Notes: a model not told the origin generated them from the sequence alone. A stretch of DNA of 14,798 bases from Chryseobacterium gleum (GCA_943326825.2 CALPUT020000026.1:1-14798); one strand, 5' to 3'. Positions 7,131 to 14,328 are shown, counted from the stretch's first letter. A program made the numbers and translations.

Positions 7131-7988
7131 TTAAATTGGGAAAACTGTAAGGGCCTTTTTGATAGACACATCAAACTTTTGCATATTAACTCCATTTTCA
7201 ATTCTATTTTGATTCATCCAATTCAACATTATTTCAGTAGGCATATTACCTGTCAAATCATTTGTAGCCATAGGACAACCTCCAAAACCTTTAATTGCTC
7301 CATCAAATCTTCTACAACCTCCATTAATTGCTGATTTTACTAAATTTTCAGCATTCTCAAACGTTGTGTGAAGATGTGCTCCAAATTCTACCATTGGTAA
7401 ACTTGGAATTAAATCATTAAAAATTGATTCAACACTTTCTGGAGTTGCAATTCCAATAGTATCAGAAAGTGCTTGAATTTTGACACCTAGTTTTGAATAC
7501 AATTCATTACACCATTTCACCAAAGTATCAGCATTCCATTCATCACCATAAGGATTTCCAAAACCCATTGAAAGATAAATAACCAATTCTTTGTTATGTT
7601 TATCTGCTAATGATTTAATTAGCTCAACATTTTTGAAAGAATCTTGAATTGAACTATTCGTATTTCTTTGCTGAAAAGTTTCAGAAATTGAAAATGGAAA
7701 TCCTAAATAATTAATCTCTTCAAAATTACATGCATCAACCGCACCTCTTTCATTTGCAATTATTGCAAGTAATTTAGTTGACGATTTTAAATTTAAAGAT
7801 TCTAATACTTCTGCAGTATCTCTTAGTTGAGGTATGGCTTTTGGAGAAACGAAACTTCCAAAATCTATTGTATCAAAATCACATTCAATCAATGAGTTAA
7901 TATAATTTATTTTATTCTCTGTTGGAATAAAATCGTGAAGTCCTTGCATAGCATCTCTTGGACATTCAATAATTTTAACTTTCGACAT
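7131..7988 (-). CDS. Hydroxymethylglutaryl-CoA lyase-like enzyme
   Basis: A 285-residue TIM-barrel enzyme of the HMG-CoA lyase family (MvaB/HMGCL). Catalytic features are in order: IIECPRDAMQG (6-16) with the Arg11-Asp12 pair, FGSFVSPKAIPQ (43-54), SDTIGIATP (175-183), the metal-binding GAHLHTTFENA (203-213; His205, His207), the loop GFGGCPMA (234-241) with catalytic Cys238, and GN at 247-248 with Glu252. The family cleaves HMG-CoA to acetyl-CoA and acetoacetate, the last step of leucine degradation. Compared with the human enzyme the segment between the loop Cys and the conserved Asn is one residue longer, and ECPRDAMQ replaces the usual VGPRDGLQ, so this is a divergent branch; a related acyl-CoA substrate is possible. 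It starts 5 bases after pyrD and probably shares its promoter. No other leucine-pathway gene is in view. Confidence 0.88.
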   Translation of the reverse strand: MSKVKIIECPRDAMQGLHDFIPTENKINYINSLIECDFDTIDFGSFVSPKAIPQLRDTAEVLESLNLKSSTKLLAIIANERGAVDACNFEEINYLGFPFSISETFQQRNTNSSIQDSFKNVELIKSLADKHNKELVIYLSMGFGNPYGDEWNADTLVKWCNELYSKLGVKIQALSDTIGIATPESVESIFNDLIPSLPMVEFGAHLHTTFENAENLVKSAINGGCRRFDGAIKGFGGCPMATNDLTGNMPTEIMLNWMNQNRIENGVNMQKFDVSIKKALTVFPI

Positions 7989-7993
7989 ACTAA

Positions 7994-9025
7994 TTATTTA
8001 GATTGTAAAATCGCTTTATTAATTCGTTTTATTAACGAAGGACCTTCGTATATGAAACCTGTATATAACTGAATTAAATCAGCACCTGCATTTAATTTTT
8101 CAATTGCATCTTCTGCTGAATGTATCCCTCCAACACCAATAATAGGAAATGATTTGTTTGATTTTTCTGATAAATATTTTATAACTTCTGTTGATCTCTC
8201 TTTTAATGGTTTACCTGATAATCCTCCAGCACCAATTGATTCTACAAATTCAGAATCCGTTTTTAAATCTGCTCTAGAGATAGTAGTATTTGTTGCGATA
8301 ACTCCATCTAATTTAACCTCATTTACAATCTCTATAATATCATCTAATTGTTCATTTGTTAAATCAGGTGCGATTTTCAATAAAATAGGTTTTTGAACCT
8401 TTTTCAAATTATTCTCATCTTTCAGAGATTGTAACAATTGCTTTAATGGTTCTTTCTCTTGAAGTTCTCTTAAATTAGGTGTATTTGGAGACGATACGTT
8501 GACAACAAAGTAATCTACATAATCGAATAATGCGTTGAATGCTAACTTGTAATCATTATTTGCCTCTTCATTAGGAGTAACTTTATTTTTACCAATATTT
8601 CCTCCTATAATTAGATTAGTCTTTTTGTTTTTTAGATTTTCAATTACAACTCCTGTACCTTCATTATTAAAACCCATTCTGTTAATGATCGCCTCATCTT
8701 CTTTCAATCTAAATAAACGTGGCTTATCATTCCCCGGCTGACCTTTTGGTGTAACTGTTCCAATTTCAATAAACCCAAAACCAAAATGAGCCAATTCATT
8801 GTACATACTTGCATTTTTATCAAAACCAGCTGCCAATCCAACTGGATTCTTAAATTTTATACCAAAAACTTCTTTTTCAAGTCTTTGATCATCCAATTGA
8901 TACATTTTCTTCCATATAAATTTCATTCCTGGTATTTTCAATAAAAATGAAATTGAATTTGCCGTGAAATAATGAATTTTTTCAGGATCGAAATTGAAAA
9001 GTATTTTTCGGATTAATTTATACAT
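7994..9025 (-). CDS. pyrD: Dihydroorotate dehydrogenase (quinone), class 2
   Basis: A 343-residue membrane-associated flavoenzyme that oxidises dihydroorotate to orotate and passes electrons to the quinone pool, the fourth step of pyrimidine synthesis. The N-terminal helical extension (1-40, KLIRKILFNFDPEKIHYF) marks class 2, which binds membrane and quinone. FMN and substrate motifs are clear: NPVGLAAGFDKN (60-71), EIGTVTPKGQPGN (87-99), NRMGFNN (115-121), NVSSPNTPNLR (176-186) with catalytic Ser179, ATNTT (244-248), GVGGI (297-301) and QLYTGF (319-324). The length is usual for the class. It is the first gene of a minus-strand group with the HMG-CoA lyase-like gene and two lipoprotein genes; only pyrD has an obvious promoter. 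No other pyrimidine gene is nearby. Confidence 0.97.
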   Translation of the reverse strand: MYKLIRKILFNFDPEKIHYFTANSISFLLKIPGMKFIWKKMYQLDDQRLEKEVFGIKFKNPVGLAAGFDKNASMYNELAHFGFGFIEIGTVTPKGQPGNDKPRLFRLKEDEAIINRMGFNNEGTGVVIENLKNKKTNLIIGGNIGKNKVTPNEEANNDYKLAFNALFDYVDYFVVNVSSPNTPNLRELQEKEPLKQLLQSLKDENNLKKVQKPILLKIAPDLTNEQLDDIIEIVNEVKLDGVIATNTTISRADLKTDSEFVESIGAGGLSGKPLKERSTEVIKYLSEKSNKSFPIIGVGGIHSAEDAIEKLNAGADLIQLYTGFIYEGPSLIKRINKAILQSK

Positions 9026-9041
9026 AAAATATTATTTTTCA

Positions 9042-9071
9042 CAAATGTATGAATGCAAAACGAGGTGACAA
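9042..9071 (-). promoter_or_regulatory. pyrD promoter (TTG-N19-TACATTTG)
   Basis: On the minus strand, TTG (complement of 9069-9071) is followed after exactly 19 nt by TACATTTG (complement of 9042-9049). This matches the Bacteroidota vegetative consensus TTG, about 19 nt, TAnnTTTG. The start point would lie near 9035, giving a leader of roughly 10 nt before the pyrD ATG. The TTG falls within the central part of the terminator hairpin of the preceding gene. Confidence 0.75.
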
Positions 9072-9083
9072 TTGCCACCTCGT
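9057..9083 (-). terminator. Terminator of the DUF6089-like gene
   Basis: Arms ACGAGGTG (9060-9067) and CACCTCGT (9076-9083) form an 8-bp perfect stem. The intervening eight bases can extend it with further pairing on the minus strand. The minus-strand continuation gives four T. It lies about 30 bases after the stop of the minus-strand gene ending at 9112. The short T-run makes it weaker than the tRNA terminator. Confidence 0.7.
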
Positions 9084-9111
9084 AAATATTATCAATTTTA
9101 ATCGATATAAT

Positions 9112-10065
9112 TTAAAATTTATATCTACCTTTTTTAAATTTCATTCGTCTAATATGTCTGCTGTAATTTCTGTAAGTAACATTTCTAGTTACTACAACAT
9201 TTAAATAAAAATAAGCATCATTTTGAATATCACCTCTTTGAAGACCTGTATCAAATGCATTTGCAACTGGGCTATTCAAATCTTTTGGATTTGATAAAGC
9301 ACCAGCAATAGGACCTTTAGCCTGAGAAATAAAGTTTGCATCATAATATACACCATGAACATCATCTATATAATCAGAAAAAGTTTTTACATATGAAAAC
9401 TCTACACCTAATCTCCACATTCTAGAAATACCAAGTCTAGCACCTACCCCAAATGGAACAGTTACAGTGCAAAGTCCATAAGGAGTTGGACCGTTTGGTA
9501 AACCTTGACCTTCAGTACTCAAAGGTCTTAGCTTATACCATGCACCCAAGTATTGCGCTTTTGGTATATAAGCAAGGACACCTACCCCAACAAAAGCATA
9601 TACTTGATCATTATGATCTCTTAAACCTTTTAAACCAGGGATATTATAACGTTTTCCAACTTTTTCATTTGCAAAAAAGATGTAATCAACTCTTTGTGAT
9701 AATTCGAAAGCAATTGTTTTAAAAGATAGATTTCTTGCATTTCTCCATGGATCTTTAGTGTATTGATCACTACCTTTAAAGACTGCGTAATGAAATGAAG
9801 TAGTTGTTGCCCAATATGGATGAAAACGATATCTATAACCTATTTCAGCACCATATGAAGTAGATGGCCAATCAATATCCCAAGGTCTGTAATCAGTGCC
9901 AATTTTATCTCTACCTCCTAAATCCCCTAAAAATTGAGTTCCACCAGCGCCAAATCTAATTTCTTTTTTATTTAAAGACCAGTTTCTTTGAGTATTAAAA
10001 TTGCTATATTGAGCAATAGAAACAAGAGTGAATAAAGATAAAATTATACTTAAGTAATACTTCAT
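9112..10065 (-). CDS. DUF6089-like outer-membrane beta-barrel protein
   Basis: A 317-residue exported protein. The signal peptide is about residues 1-18 (YYLSIILSLFTLVSIAQ). The mature protein starts a barrel-like pattern with KKEIRFGAGGTQFLGDLGG (33-51), the hallmark start of the DUF6089 group. It continues with alternating aromatic strands such as GAEIGYRYRFHPYWATTTSFHY, FGVGARLGISRMWRLGVEFSY and NDAYFYLNVVVTRN. It ends in a C-terminal Phe, as many outer-membrane barrels do for recognition by BamA. The tail is very basic (RHIRRMKFKKGRYKF). DUF6089 proteins have no established function that I know of. The gene stands alone between two terminators, the one after the sigma-factor operon and its own. 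I saw no exact promoter match; TATTTTCG (minus, 10106-10113) is a one-mismatch -7 candidate. Confidence 0.82.
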   Translation of the reverse strand: MKYYLSIILSLFTLVSIAQYSNFNTQRNWSLNKKEIRFGAGGTQFLGDLGGRDKIGTDYRPWDIDWPSTSYGAEIGYRYRFHPYWATTTSFHYAVFKGSDQYTKDPWRNARNLSFKTIAFELSQRVDYIFFANEKVGKRYNIPGLKGLRDHNDQVYAFVGVGVLAYIPKAQYLGAWYKLRPLSTEGQGLPNGPTPYGLCTVTVPFGVGARLGISRMWRLGVEFSYVKTFSDYIDDVHGVYYDANFISQAKGPIAGALSNPKDLNSPVANAFDTGLQRGDIQNDAYFYLNVVVTRNVTYRNYSRHIRRMKFKKGRYKF

Positions 10066-10112
10066 TTTAACATGTTTTAAATAGCAGCTTCTTAAATTAG
10101 TGCTACGAAAAT

Positions 10113-10136
10113 AAAAAAAAAGATTTAAGAATCTTT
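10113..10136 (-). terminator. AT-rich terminator of the sigma-factor operon
   Basis: On the minus strand AAAGATT, loop CTTA and AATCTTT (plus 10119-10125 and 10130-10136) form a 7-bp hairpin running into nine T (complement of A 10113-10121). It lies about 55 bases after the stop at 10190. The stem has only one G-C pair, but the long T-run fits an intrinsic terminator in a low-GC genome. Confidence 0.6.
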
Positions 10137-10189
10137 AATTTGTCTATAAAAGTACAAAAAAGTATTTTAAAATAATCAATTATTTTATA

Positions 10190-10615
10190 TCAATTCGTAA
10201 ACTTTTGTAACAATTTAAATTTGTATGGGGTGTTTGTTTCTATTAAGATCAACGAAATTGAATCATCATTTTGACCATTCAAATAAAATGTTAGATACTC
10301 TCCTGGATCATTTTCTTTTCTAAAATTTAAAACTGGATAAGCTCCTAATTCTAAAAATGATTTATAAATGTTTTGACTTTCTTTGAATCTTTTGAACCAA
10401 TCTATCACTTCATTAGCTGGAATAACGACATTAATTAAATAGTATTTTTTATCCGAATCTAAAATTAAATACCAATTTTCAGTTTCTTTTACAGCACCTC
10501 TAAACAGAGTAAATTCAACTTTTTTACGGACAATAATTGTTTCAACACTATCTTTTTCTTGACCAAAAAGTAGATTAGTTAAAATAACAGAAATAAATAA
10601 TAGTATGAATCTCAT
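10190..10615 (-). CDS. Small exported protein, unknown function
   Basis: A 141-residue protein with an N-terminal signal peptide (RFILLFISVILTNLLFGQ, cleavage probably after about residue 19). The mature part opens with EKDSVETIIVRKKVEFTLFRG, then LILDSDKKYYLINVV, a helix around EVIDWFKRFKESQNIYKSFL and strands YPVLNFR, LTFYLNG and SISLILIE. This suggests a small alpha-beta periplasmic or surface domain. No family is recognised. Its ATG shares one base with the stop of the preceding gene (TAATG), so the two are translationally coupled. It is the last gene of the minus-strand sigma-factor operon and is followed by the AT-rich terminator. Confidence 0.72.
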   Translation of the reverse strand: MRFILLFISVILTNLLFGQEKDSVETIIVRKKVEFTLFRGAVKETENWYLILDSDKKYYLINVVIPANEVIDWFKRFKESQNIYKSFLELGAYPVLNFRKENDPGEYLTFYLNGQNDDSISLILIETNTPYKFKLLQKFTN

Positions 10616-10998
10616 TATTTGGAAGGTATTAAATTAAATGAAGTTAAAATCATTACTTTACCTTCATCATTTACAGCTGTAATATCTGTAAAGAAAATCA
10701 TTTGATTCATATTATTTCGAGCAATTCTATCACATAAAGTTTCCGGTATTTTATTCCCTAAAAATATTTCTGTTTTATCATTTTGACCATCACTATATTG
10801 CAACGTAAATTTCATAATTTTATATCCTGAAGAACAAACAATTCCTGATGGATTACATAAATCAATATATGAAATTTCACCTGAATATACTCCAGAAATA
10901 TTTGGGTATAAGTTTTCAGATTTAGAAATTTTCACATGCTCAACCTGGCAATATGTAAAAAACGAAAAAAATAGACTAAGAATCAATAGTACTTTCAT
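10615..10998 (-). CDS. Small exported protein, unknown function
   Basis: A 127-residue protein with a signal peptide (KVLLILSLFFSFFTYCQ). The Cys before Gln does not sit in a good lipobox, so cleavage by signal peptidase I near residue 16 is more likely than lipidation. The mature domain contains a Cys-rich patch (YIDLCNPSGIVCSSGYKI) that could form a disulfide, then strands MKFTLQYSDGQ, TEIFLGN and MIFFTDITAVND. No family is recognised. I chose ATG at 10998; the frame extends only one codon further, to a TTG at 11001. The gene overlaps the end of the upstream membrane-protein gene by 23 bases and the next start by one base, a typical coupled operon arrangement. Confidence 0.72.
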   Translation of the reverse strand: MKVLLILSLFFSFFTYCQVEHVKISKSENLYPNISGVYSGEISYIDLCNPSGIVCSSGYKIMKFTLQYSDGQNDKTEIFLGNKIPETLCDRIARNNMNQMIFFTDITAVNDEGKVMILTSFNLIPSK

Positions 10999-12589
10999 CA
11001 ATTAATTTTTGAATGTTTTGTAAATTTAAATCCTTTTCATTTAACCTAGTTACTTTTAATTGACCATAATTTGATTTGACTTCGTTGAAATTCGGTAAAT
11101 ACCCTATATCCCCATTTTTCTCTATTATCAATAGTACGCTTTCATTTTTTGGATGATAACCTACTTCCGAAATAGGATGATTAAATCCTTGTCCATAACT
11201 ATATCTTACATTTTTTACTTTATCAAAAACATAAACCTGAATTGTTTTTATTAATTCATTATTATCAAAAGTAAAAACTAATTCTTCTTCATTAGCCTTT
11301 GGATAAGTTATAGGACGATCACAATTAAAAACTCCAAAAACAGTTGTTGAAAATGTAGTCTTATAATCCTTTACAGATTGGATTTTATTTGAACTAATTA
11401 ATGGTTTTGAATCATTATCAAGGTTTTTAAATTGAACTAAATTAGATTTTTCAGTTAACAACCTTTTTTTTTCATTTTGTAATTCATTTTTCTTAACTGT
11501 ATAAGCTTCATAATGTGTGCTAAATTTTTGTTCAGCTTTATCTTTTGATATTCCTTTCAATATAGGCCTTACAGGTATTTGAAATTTCTCTTTAGAGTTT
11601 GAAAAAGTAATAATATATCCTTGGTCTTTTTTAGAAAGCTCCATGTCCTCCCATGCTTTTTTTGTAAAATTTCTATCGTATTTAATTTTAGTATCAACTT
11701 CAAATTCAACTCCTCTTAATTTTTCTAATTCAGGGTAATCTTTTTCATCGAAATCTACATCAAATCGTTGGTTTCCCTTTTCTGGTAATAGAAAATCTTT
11801 TTTTACAGGAATAATTAATTCACTAATTTTTGAATCAACAAGTACTATATCTTTTTCTATTTTTTGAATTTTATCTATTTTTGAATCATTTGAATTTGAG
11901 GTATTTGAAGATACTGGAGGATATATAAATGTTGATGGATATTTATCCCAATCTTTATTTTCTTCATTTAAACGCCAAAAATCGAAACCGGTTGGATTTT
12001 GATTTAATACCATTTCAACTTGAATTGGTATTTGTGGTGAAATCTTAATCTCTTTCCCATTTTGCATGCCTCTTAGCTCAATCATTCCAGCAGATTCAAA
12101 TGCTTCATTTTTCCCTAAATCCATTGGGATGCCAGCTACAAAAGCTTCAGATTTAGAATCAAACTCACGTATCTTTAATTGAATTTTCTCATCTGTTTTT
12201 GATATTAAACTACCTTTTGGAATTGTAACAGTTGTTCCACTTTCTAGAGTGATTTTTTCATTTTTAGTTGGATCAATTACAAATAAACTAAATGAAACAT
12301 CTTTAGTTTTTAAAGGTGGATGAATACATTTAGTGTCTTCTGGAAGTACTGATCTTACAAGAGTAGATTTTTTTTCATTTTGTTCTGGATTAGAATTTAC
12401 ATTATTCATCATTAAACTAACAACAATTGCAAAAGAGGCTAAGCCTACTGGACCATAAAACCATGGATTGGCCCAGAAGCTTGGCTTAATTAATTTGTAA
12501 TTGGTTACTACATGCCCAAAATCTTGTTTTGATTCAATTTTATCAGAACTTATTGGAGCACGATCTAAATTTATTTTTCTTGCTTTCAT
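10976..12589 (-). CDS. Single-pass membrane protein in the anti-sigma position
   Basis: A 537-residue protein: a cytoplasmic N-terminus of about 44 residues (MKARKINLDRAPISSDKIES and onward), one membrane helix (about 45-62, FYGPVGLASFAIVVSLMM) and a large periplasmic part. Residues 112-220 hold a ZU5-like beta domain, TVTIPKGSLI (120-129), then IREFDSKSEAFVAGIPM (140-156) and AFESAGMIEL (163-172). This pattern is familiar from many uncharacterised Bacteroidota proteins. A probable coiled coil spans about 355-385, and the C-terminal third starts with FGVFNCDRP (418-426). It is encoded 13 bases after the sigma factor gene, where an anti-sigma factor would be expected, but there is no zinc-finger (HxxxCxxC) or FecR-like motif. 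The function is not known. The gap before its start contains the palindrome CCTTATAAGG (12592-12601). Confidence 0.78.
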   Translation of the reverse strand: MKARKINLDRAPISSDKIESKQDFGHVVTNYKLIKPSFWANPWFYGPVGLASFAIVVSLMMNNVNSNPEQNEKKSTLVRSVLPEDTKCIHPPLKTKDVSFSLFVIDPTKNEKITLESGTTVTIPKGSLISKTDEKIQLKIREFDSKSEAFVAGIPMDLGKNEAFESAGMIELRGMQNGKEIKISPQIPIQVEMVLNQNPTGFDFWRLNEENKDWDKYPSTFIYPPVSSNTSNSNDSKIDKIQKIEKDIVLVDSKISELIIPVKKDFLLPEKGNQRFDVDFDEKDYPELEKLRGVEFEVDTKIKYDRNFTKKAWEDMELSKKDQGYIITFSNSKEKFQIPVRPILKGISKDKAEQKFSTHYEAYTVKKNELQNEKKRLLTEKSNLVQFKNLDNDSKPLISSNKIQSVKDYKTTFSTTVFGVFNCDRPITYPKANEEELVFTFDNNELIKTIQVYVFDKVKNVRYSYGQGFNHPISEVGYHPKNESVLLIIEKNGDIGYLPNFNEVKSNYGQLKVTRLNEKDLNLQNIQKLIDESTIDS

Positions 12590-12602
12590 AACCTTATAAG
12601 GC

Positions 12603-13169
12603 TTATTTGATAAATATATTTTTCAATTTTTCTAAAGCTCTAAAGCTTTTAACTTTTGCATTATTTTCTGTAATATCTAAAATTTCTGCTATTTCTCTAA
12701 AAGATCTTTTTTCAAAAAAACGCATTTCAATTAATTGCATATCTTCTTCTTTCAACTTTGATATACTAAGAAACAATCGTTCTCTATTTTCTTCACTTGC
12801 ATCCTCTTCCATTTCATCTATCATCTGATTTAAATGAATGGTATCTAAATTCACTGTTCTTTCCGCTTTTCTATCACGAAAGGCCTGAAACAATTCACTT
12901 TTAGCAATTCTATACAACCATGATGAAAATGGAACACCTCTATATTCATAGCGATGTAGATTTTTCAATGCTTTCATAAACACTTGAGATGTCACATCGA
13001 AAGCTAACTCTTCGTCATCCATTCGTTGAAAAATGTAGCGAAAAATCTGTTCATGATATTTTTTGTACAGCGGTCCAAAATGATTGGGATCTTTTTGAGC
13101 TCGCTGTATCAAATCCAACTCCTCTTGCAGTCGGATTTTACTCTGATGATACATTGGGTTCACTAACAT
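12603..13169 (-). CDS. ECF-type RNA polymerase sigma factor
   Basis: A 188-residue sigma-70 family protein with only regions 2 and 4, as in the extracytoplasmic-function group. Region 2 (about 33-102) includes YKKYHEQIFRYIFQRM, AFDVTSQVFMKALKNLH (the core-binding 2.2 helix) and PFSSWLYRIAKSELFQAFRDR, which should melt and read the -10 element. Region 4 (about 133-185) contains LKEEDMQLIEMRFFEKRSF and the helix-turn-helix FREIAEILDITENNAKVKSF, which should read the -35 element. It heads a minus-strand operon with a membrane protein and two exported proteins, so it probably links an envelope signal to transcription. I chose ATG at 13169; Met6 (13154) is a possible alternative start. No close TAnnTTTG element lies upstream, which leaves room for autoregulation from its own promoter type. 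Confidence 0.95.
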   Translation of the reverse strand: MLVNPMYHQSKIRLQEELDLIQRAQKDPNHFGPLYKKYHEQIFRYIFQRMDDEELAFDVTSQVFMKALKNLHRYEYRGVPFSSWLYRIAKSELFQAFRDRKAERTVNLDTIHLNQMIDEMEEDASEENRERLFLSISKLKEEDMQLIEMRFFEKRSFREIAEILDITENNAKVKSFRALEKLKNIFIK

Positions 13170-13225
13170 ACTTTTTGGTTTTCGTTTTCTAGTTTTTACA
13201 AAGCTTGGAGACTTTTCTATTTAAA

Positions 13226-13249
13226 TAACGAATCATTTTCCATTCGTTA
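13226..13249. promoter_or_regulatory. Inverted repeat upstream of the sigma factor gene
   Basis: TAACGAAT (13226-13233) and ATTCGTTA (13242-13249) form a perfect 8-bp inverted repeat around 8 bases, 57-80 bases before the sigma factor start. There is no T-run on either side long enough for a terminator, so it may be an operator or a structured leader element. Confidence 0.4.
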
Positions 13250-13299
13250 CAGATATAAACGCAAATAATAAACCAAATATTTTCATTATTTAAAAAAAT

Positions 13300-13329
13300 A
13301 AAAAAAAACAGCTTTAGATTCTATTAAAG
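13300..13329 (-). terminator. Weak terminator candidate after the methyltransferase gene
   Basis: On the minus strand CTTTA and TAAAG (plus 13325-13329 and 13312-13316) can pair around eight bases, followed by CTG and nine T (complement of A 13300-13308). It lies about 35 bases after the stop at 13364. The stem is only 5 bp, so this call rests mainly on position and T-run. Confidence 0.35.
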
Positions 13330-13363
13330 ATCATTTTCAGATAGTTGTAAGTTTAATGTTAAT

Positions 13364-14134
13364 TCATTTAGAAACAATATATAAAACTTCCTTTTTAGGT
13401 AAACGAAATCGTTCTATTTGTTCACTGGTTAAATGATCTTCTTGAATGAATTCAGTAACTTTAAAACCTGCTTTTTTTAACCAATTAGGGTAATCAAGTC
13501 CGAATAATCTTACGTGATCATATTGCCAAAAATGCTTTTCTCTTTCTTCAGGAGATGTTATACTCCAATCTTCGTATGTTAATTCTCTATTGATATCTTG
13601 AGGAACTTGAAATACACCCCAACCTCCTGGCTTCATAACACGATATAATTCAGTCATACATTGATGCGCATCATTTACATGTTCTAACACATGATTACAA
13701 AATATAACATCAAATTTATTGTCTTCTAATGGGATAGAATGTAAATCAAAATGAATGTCAGCAATTGGAGAAAGTAAATCACCAGTTAAATAATTTAAAT
13801 TCTCTTGTTTTTTAAATAATGAGTGGAAACATTGCTCAGGTGCAATATGAAGCACTTCTAATTTCGGTGAAGTAAAAAAATTAGAGTGATCTTTTAAATA
13901 TATCCACATCAAACGATGTCTTTCCAATGTTAAATCATAAGGACATAATACATTATCTCTTGATGCAACTTTTGAACCATATGAAAGAAACTTTCTAAAT
14001 GACTTTTCACAAACAGGACACTCAACATTATCTCCTTTGTAAATAATAGGTGCAACTTGTTTGAAAATATAGCTTAAACGAATTAAAATTGGCCTTGGCA
14101 AAGCATTGATTAAAAAAGAATATATTTTCTTCAT
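13364..14134 (-). CDS. SAM-dependent class I methyltransferase
   Basis: A 256-residue protein with a methyltransferase type 11 core. The stretch FDVIFCNHVLEHVNDAHQC (141-159) followed by ELYRVMKPGGWGVFQVP (162-178) is the classic SAM-dependent pattern. Motif I is atypical: VLHIAPEQCF (94-103) replaces the usual glycine-rich loop. Residues 39-64 hold CPVC and a later CP pair (Cys39, Cys42, Cys64), which suggests a small zinc-binding knuckle before the catalytic domain. The segment DINRELTYEDWSITSPEERE and HFWQYDHVRLFGLDY (201-215) is probably the substrate-binding insertion. The methyl acceptor is unknown. The gene is single, divergent from the oligopeptidase gene, and has a good promoter match upstream. 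Confidence 0.87.
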   Translation of the reverse strand: MKKIYSFLINALPRPILIRLSYIFKQVAPIIYKGDNVECPVCEKSFRKFLSYGSKVASRDNVLCPYDLTLERHRLMWIYLKDHSNFFTSPKLEVLHIAPEQCFHSLFKKQENLNYLTGDLLSPIADIHFDLHSIPLEDNKFDVIFCNHVLEHVNDAHQCMTELYRVMKPGGWGVFQVPQDINRELTYEDWSITSPEEREKHFWQYDHVRLFGLDYPNWLKKAGFKVTEFIQEDHLTSEQIERFRLPKKEVLYIVSK

Positions 14135-14224
14135 TTATAATTAATTTTTATTTATCGTAAGTTTTAAATTCAAATTAAACCCTTTAAAAGTGATTCTTGA
14201 TAATTCAAATTGAGCGTTATGAAG

Positions 14225-14254
14225 CAAAAATAAACAAAGAAATGTTAAAGCAAA
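14225..14254 (-). promoter_or_regulatory. Promoter candidate of the methyltransferase gene
   Basis: On the minus strand TTTG (complement of 14251-14254) is followed after 18 nt by TATTTTTG (complement of 14225-14232), fitting the TAnnTTTG consensus. The leader to the ATG at 14134 would be about 85 nt. Confidence 0.55.
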
Positions 14255-14267
14255 CCTTTTATTCAGA

Positions 14268-14294
14268 TTGATTCAATAAAAGAATGTAAATTTG
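14268..14294 (+). promoter_or_regulatory. Promoter candidate of the oligopeptidase gene
   Basis: TTG (14268-14270) is followed after 16 nt by TAAATTTG (14287-14294), an exact -7 match with a spacing a little shorter than usual. The leader would be roughly 28 nt. It lies next to, but does not overlap, the divergent methyltransferase promoter candidate. Confidence 0.5.
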
Positions 14295-14328
14295 AATATT
14301 CAATAATCGTTTAATAATACTCTTTTTA

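Noticed and set aside
8154..8396. Plus-strand open frame antisense to pyrD (80 codons)
   Set aside because: It lies fully inside the conserved pyrD gene and its translation has no recognisable domain.
9453..9722. Plus-strand open frame antisense to the DUF6089-like gene (89 codons)
   Set aside because: It lies wholly inside a well-supported gene, and its composition looks like the mirror of the beta-barrel coding strand.
10999..11001. TTG start for the 127-residue exported protein
   Set aside because: It would add only one residue before a good ATG at 10998 that gives a normal signal peptide.
12989..13192. Plus-strand open frame antisense to the sigma factor gene
   Set aside because: It mirrors conserved region 2 coding sequence and has no domain of its own.
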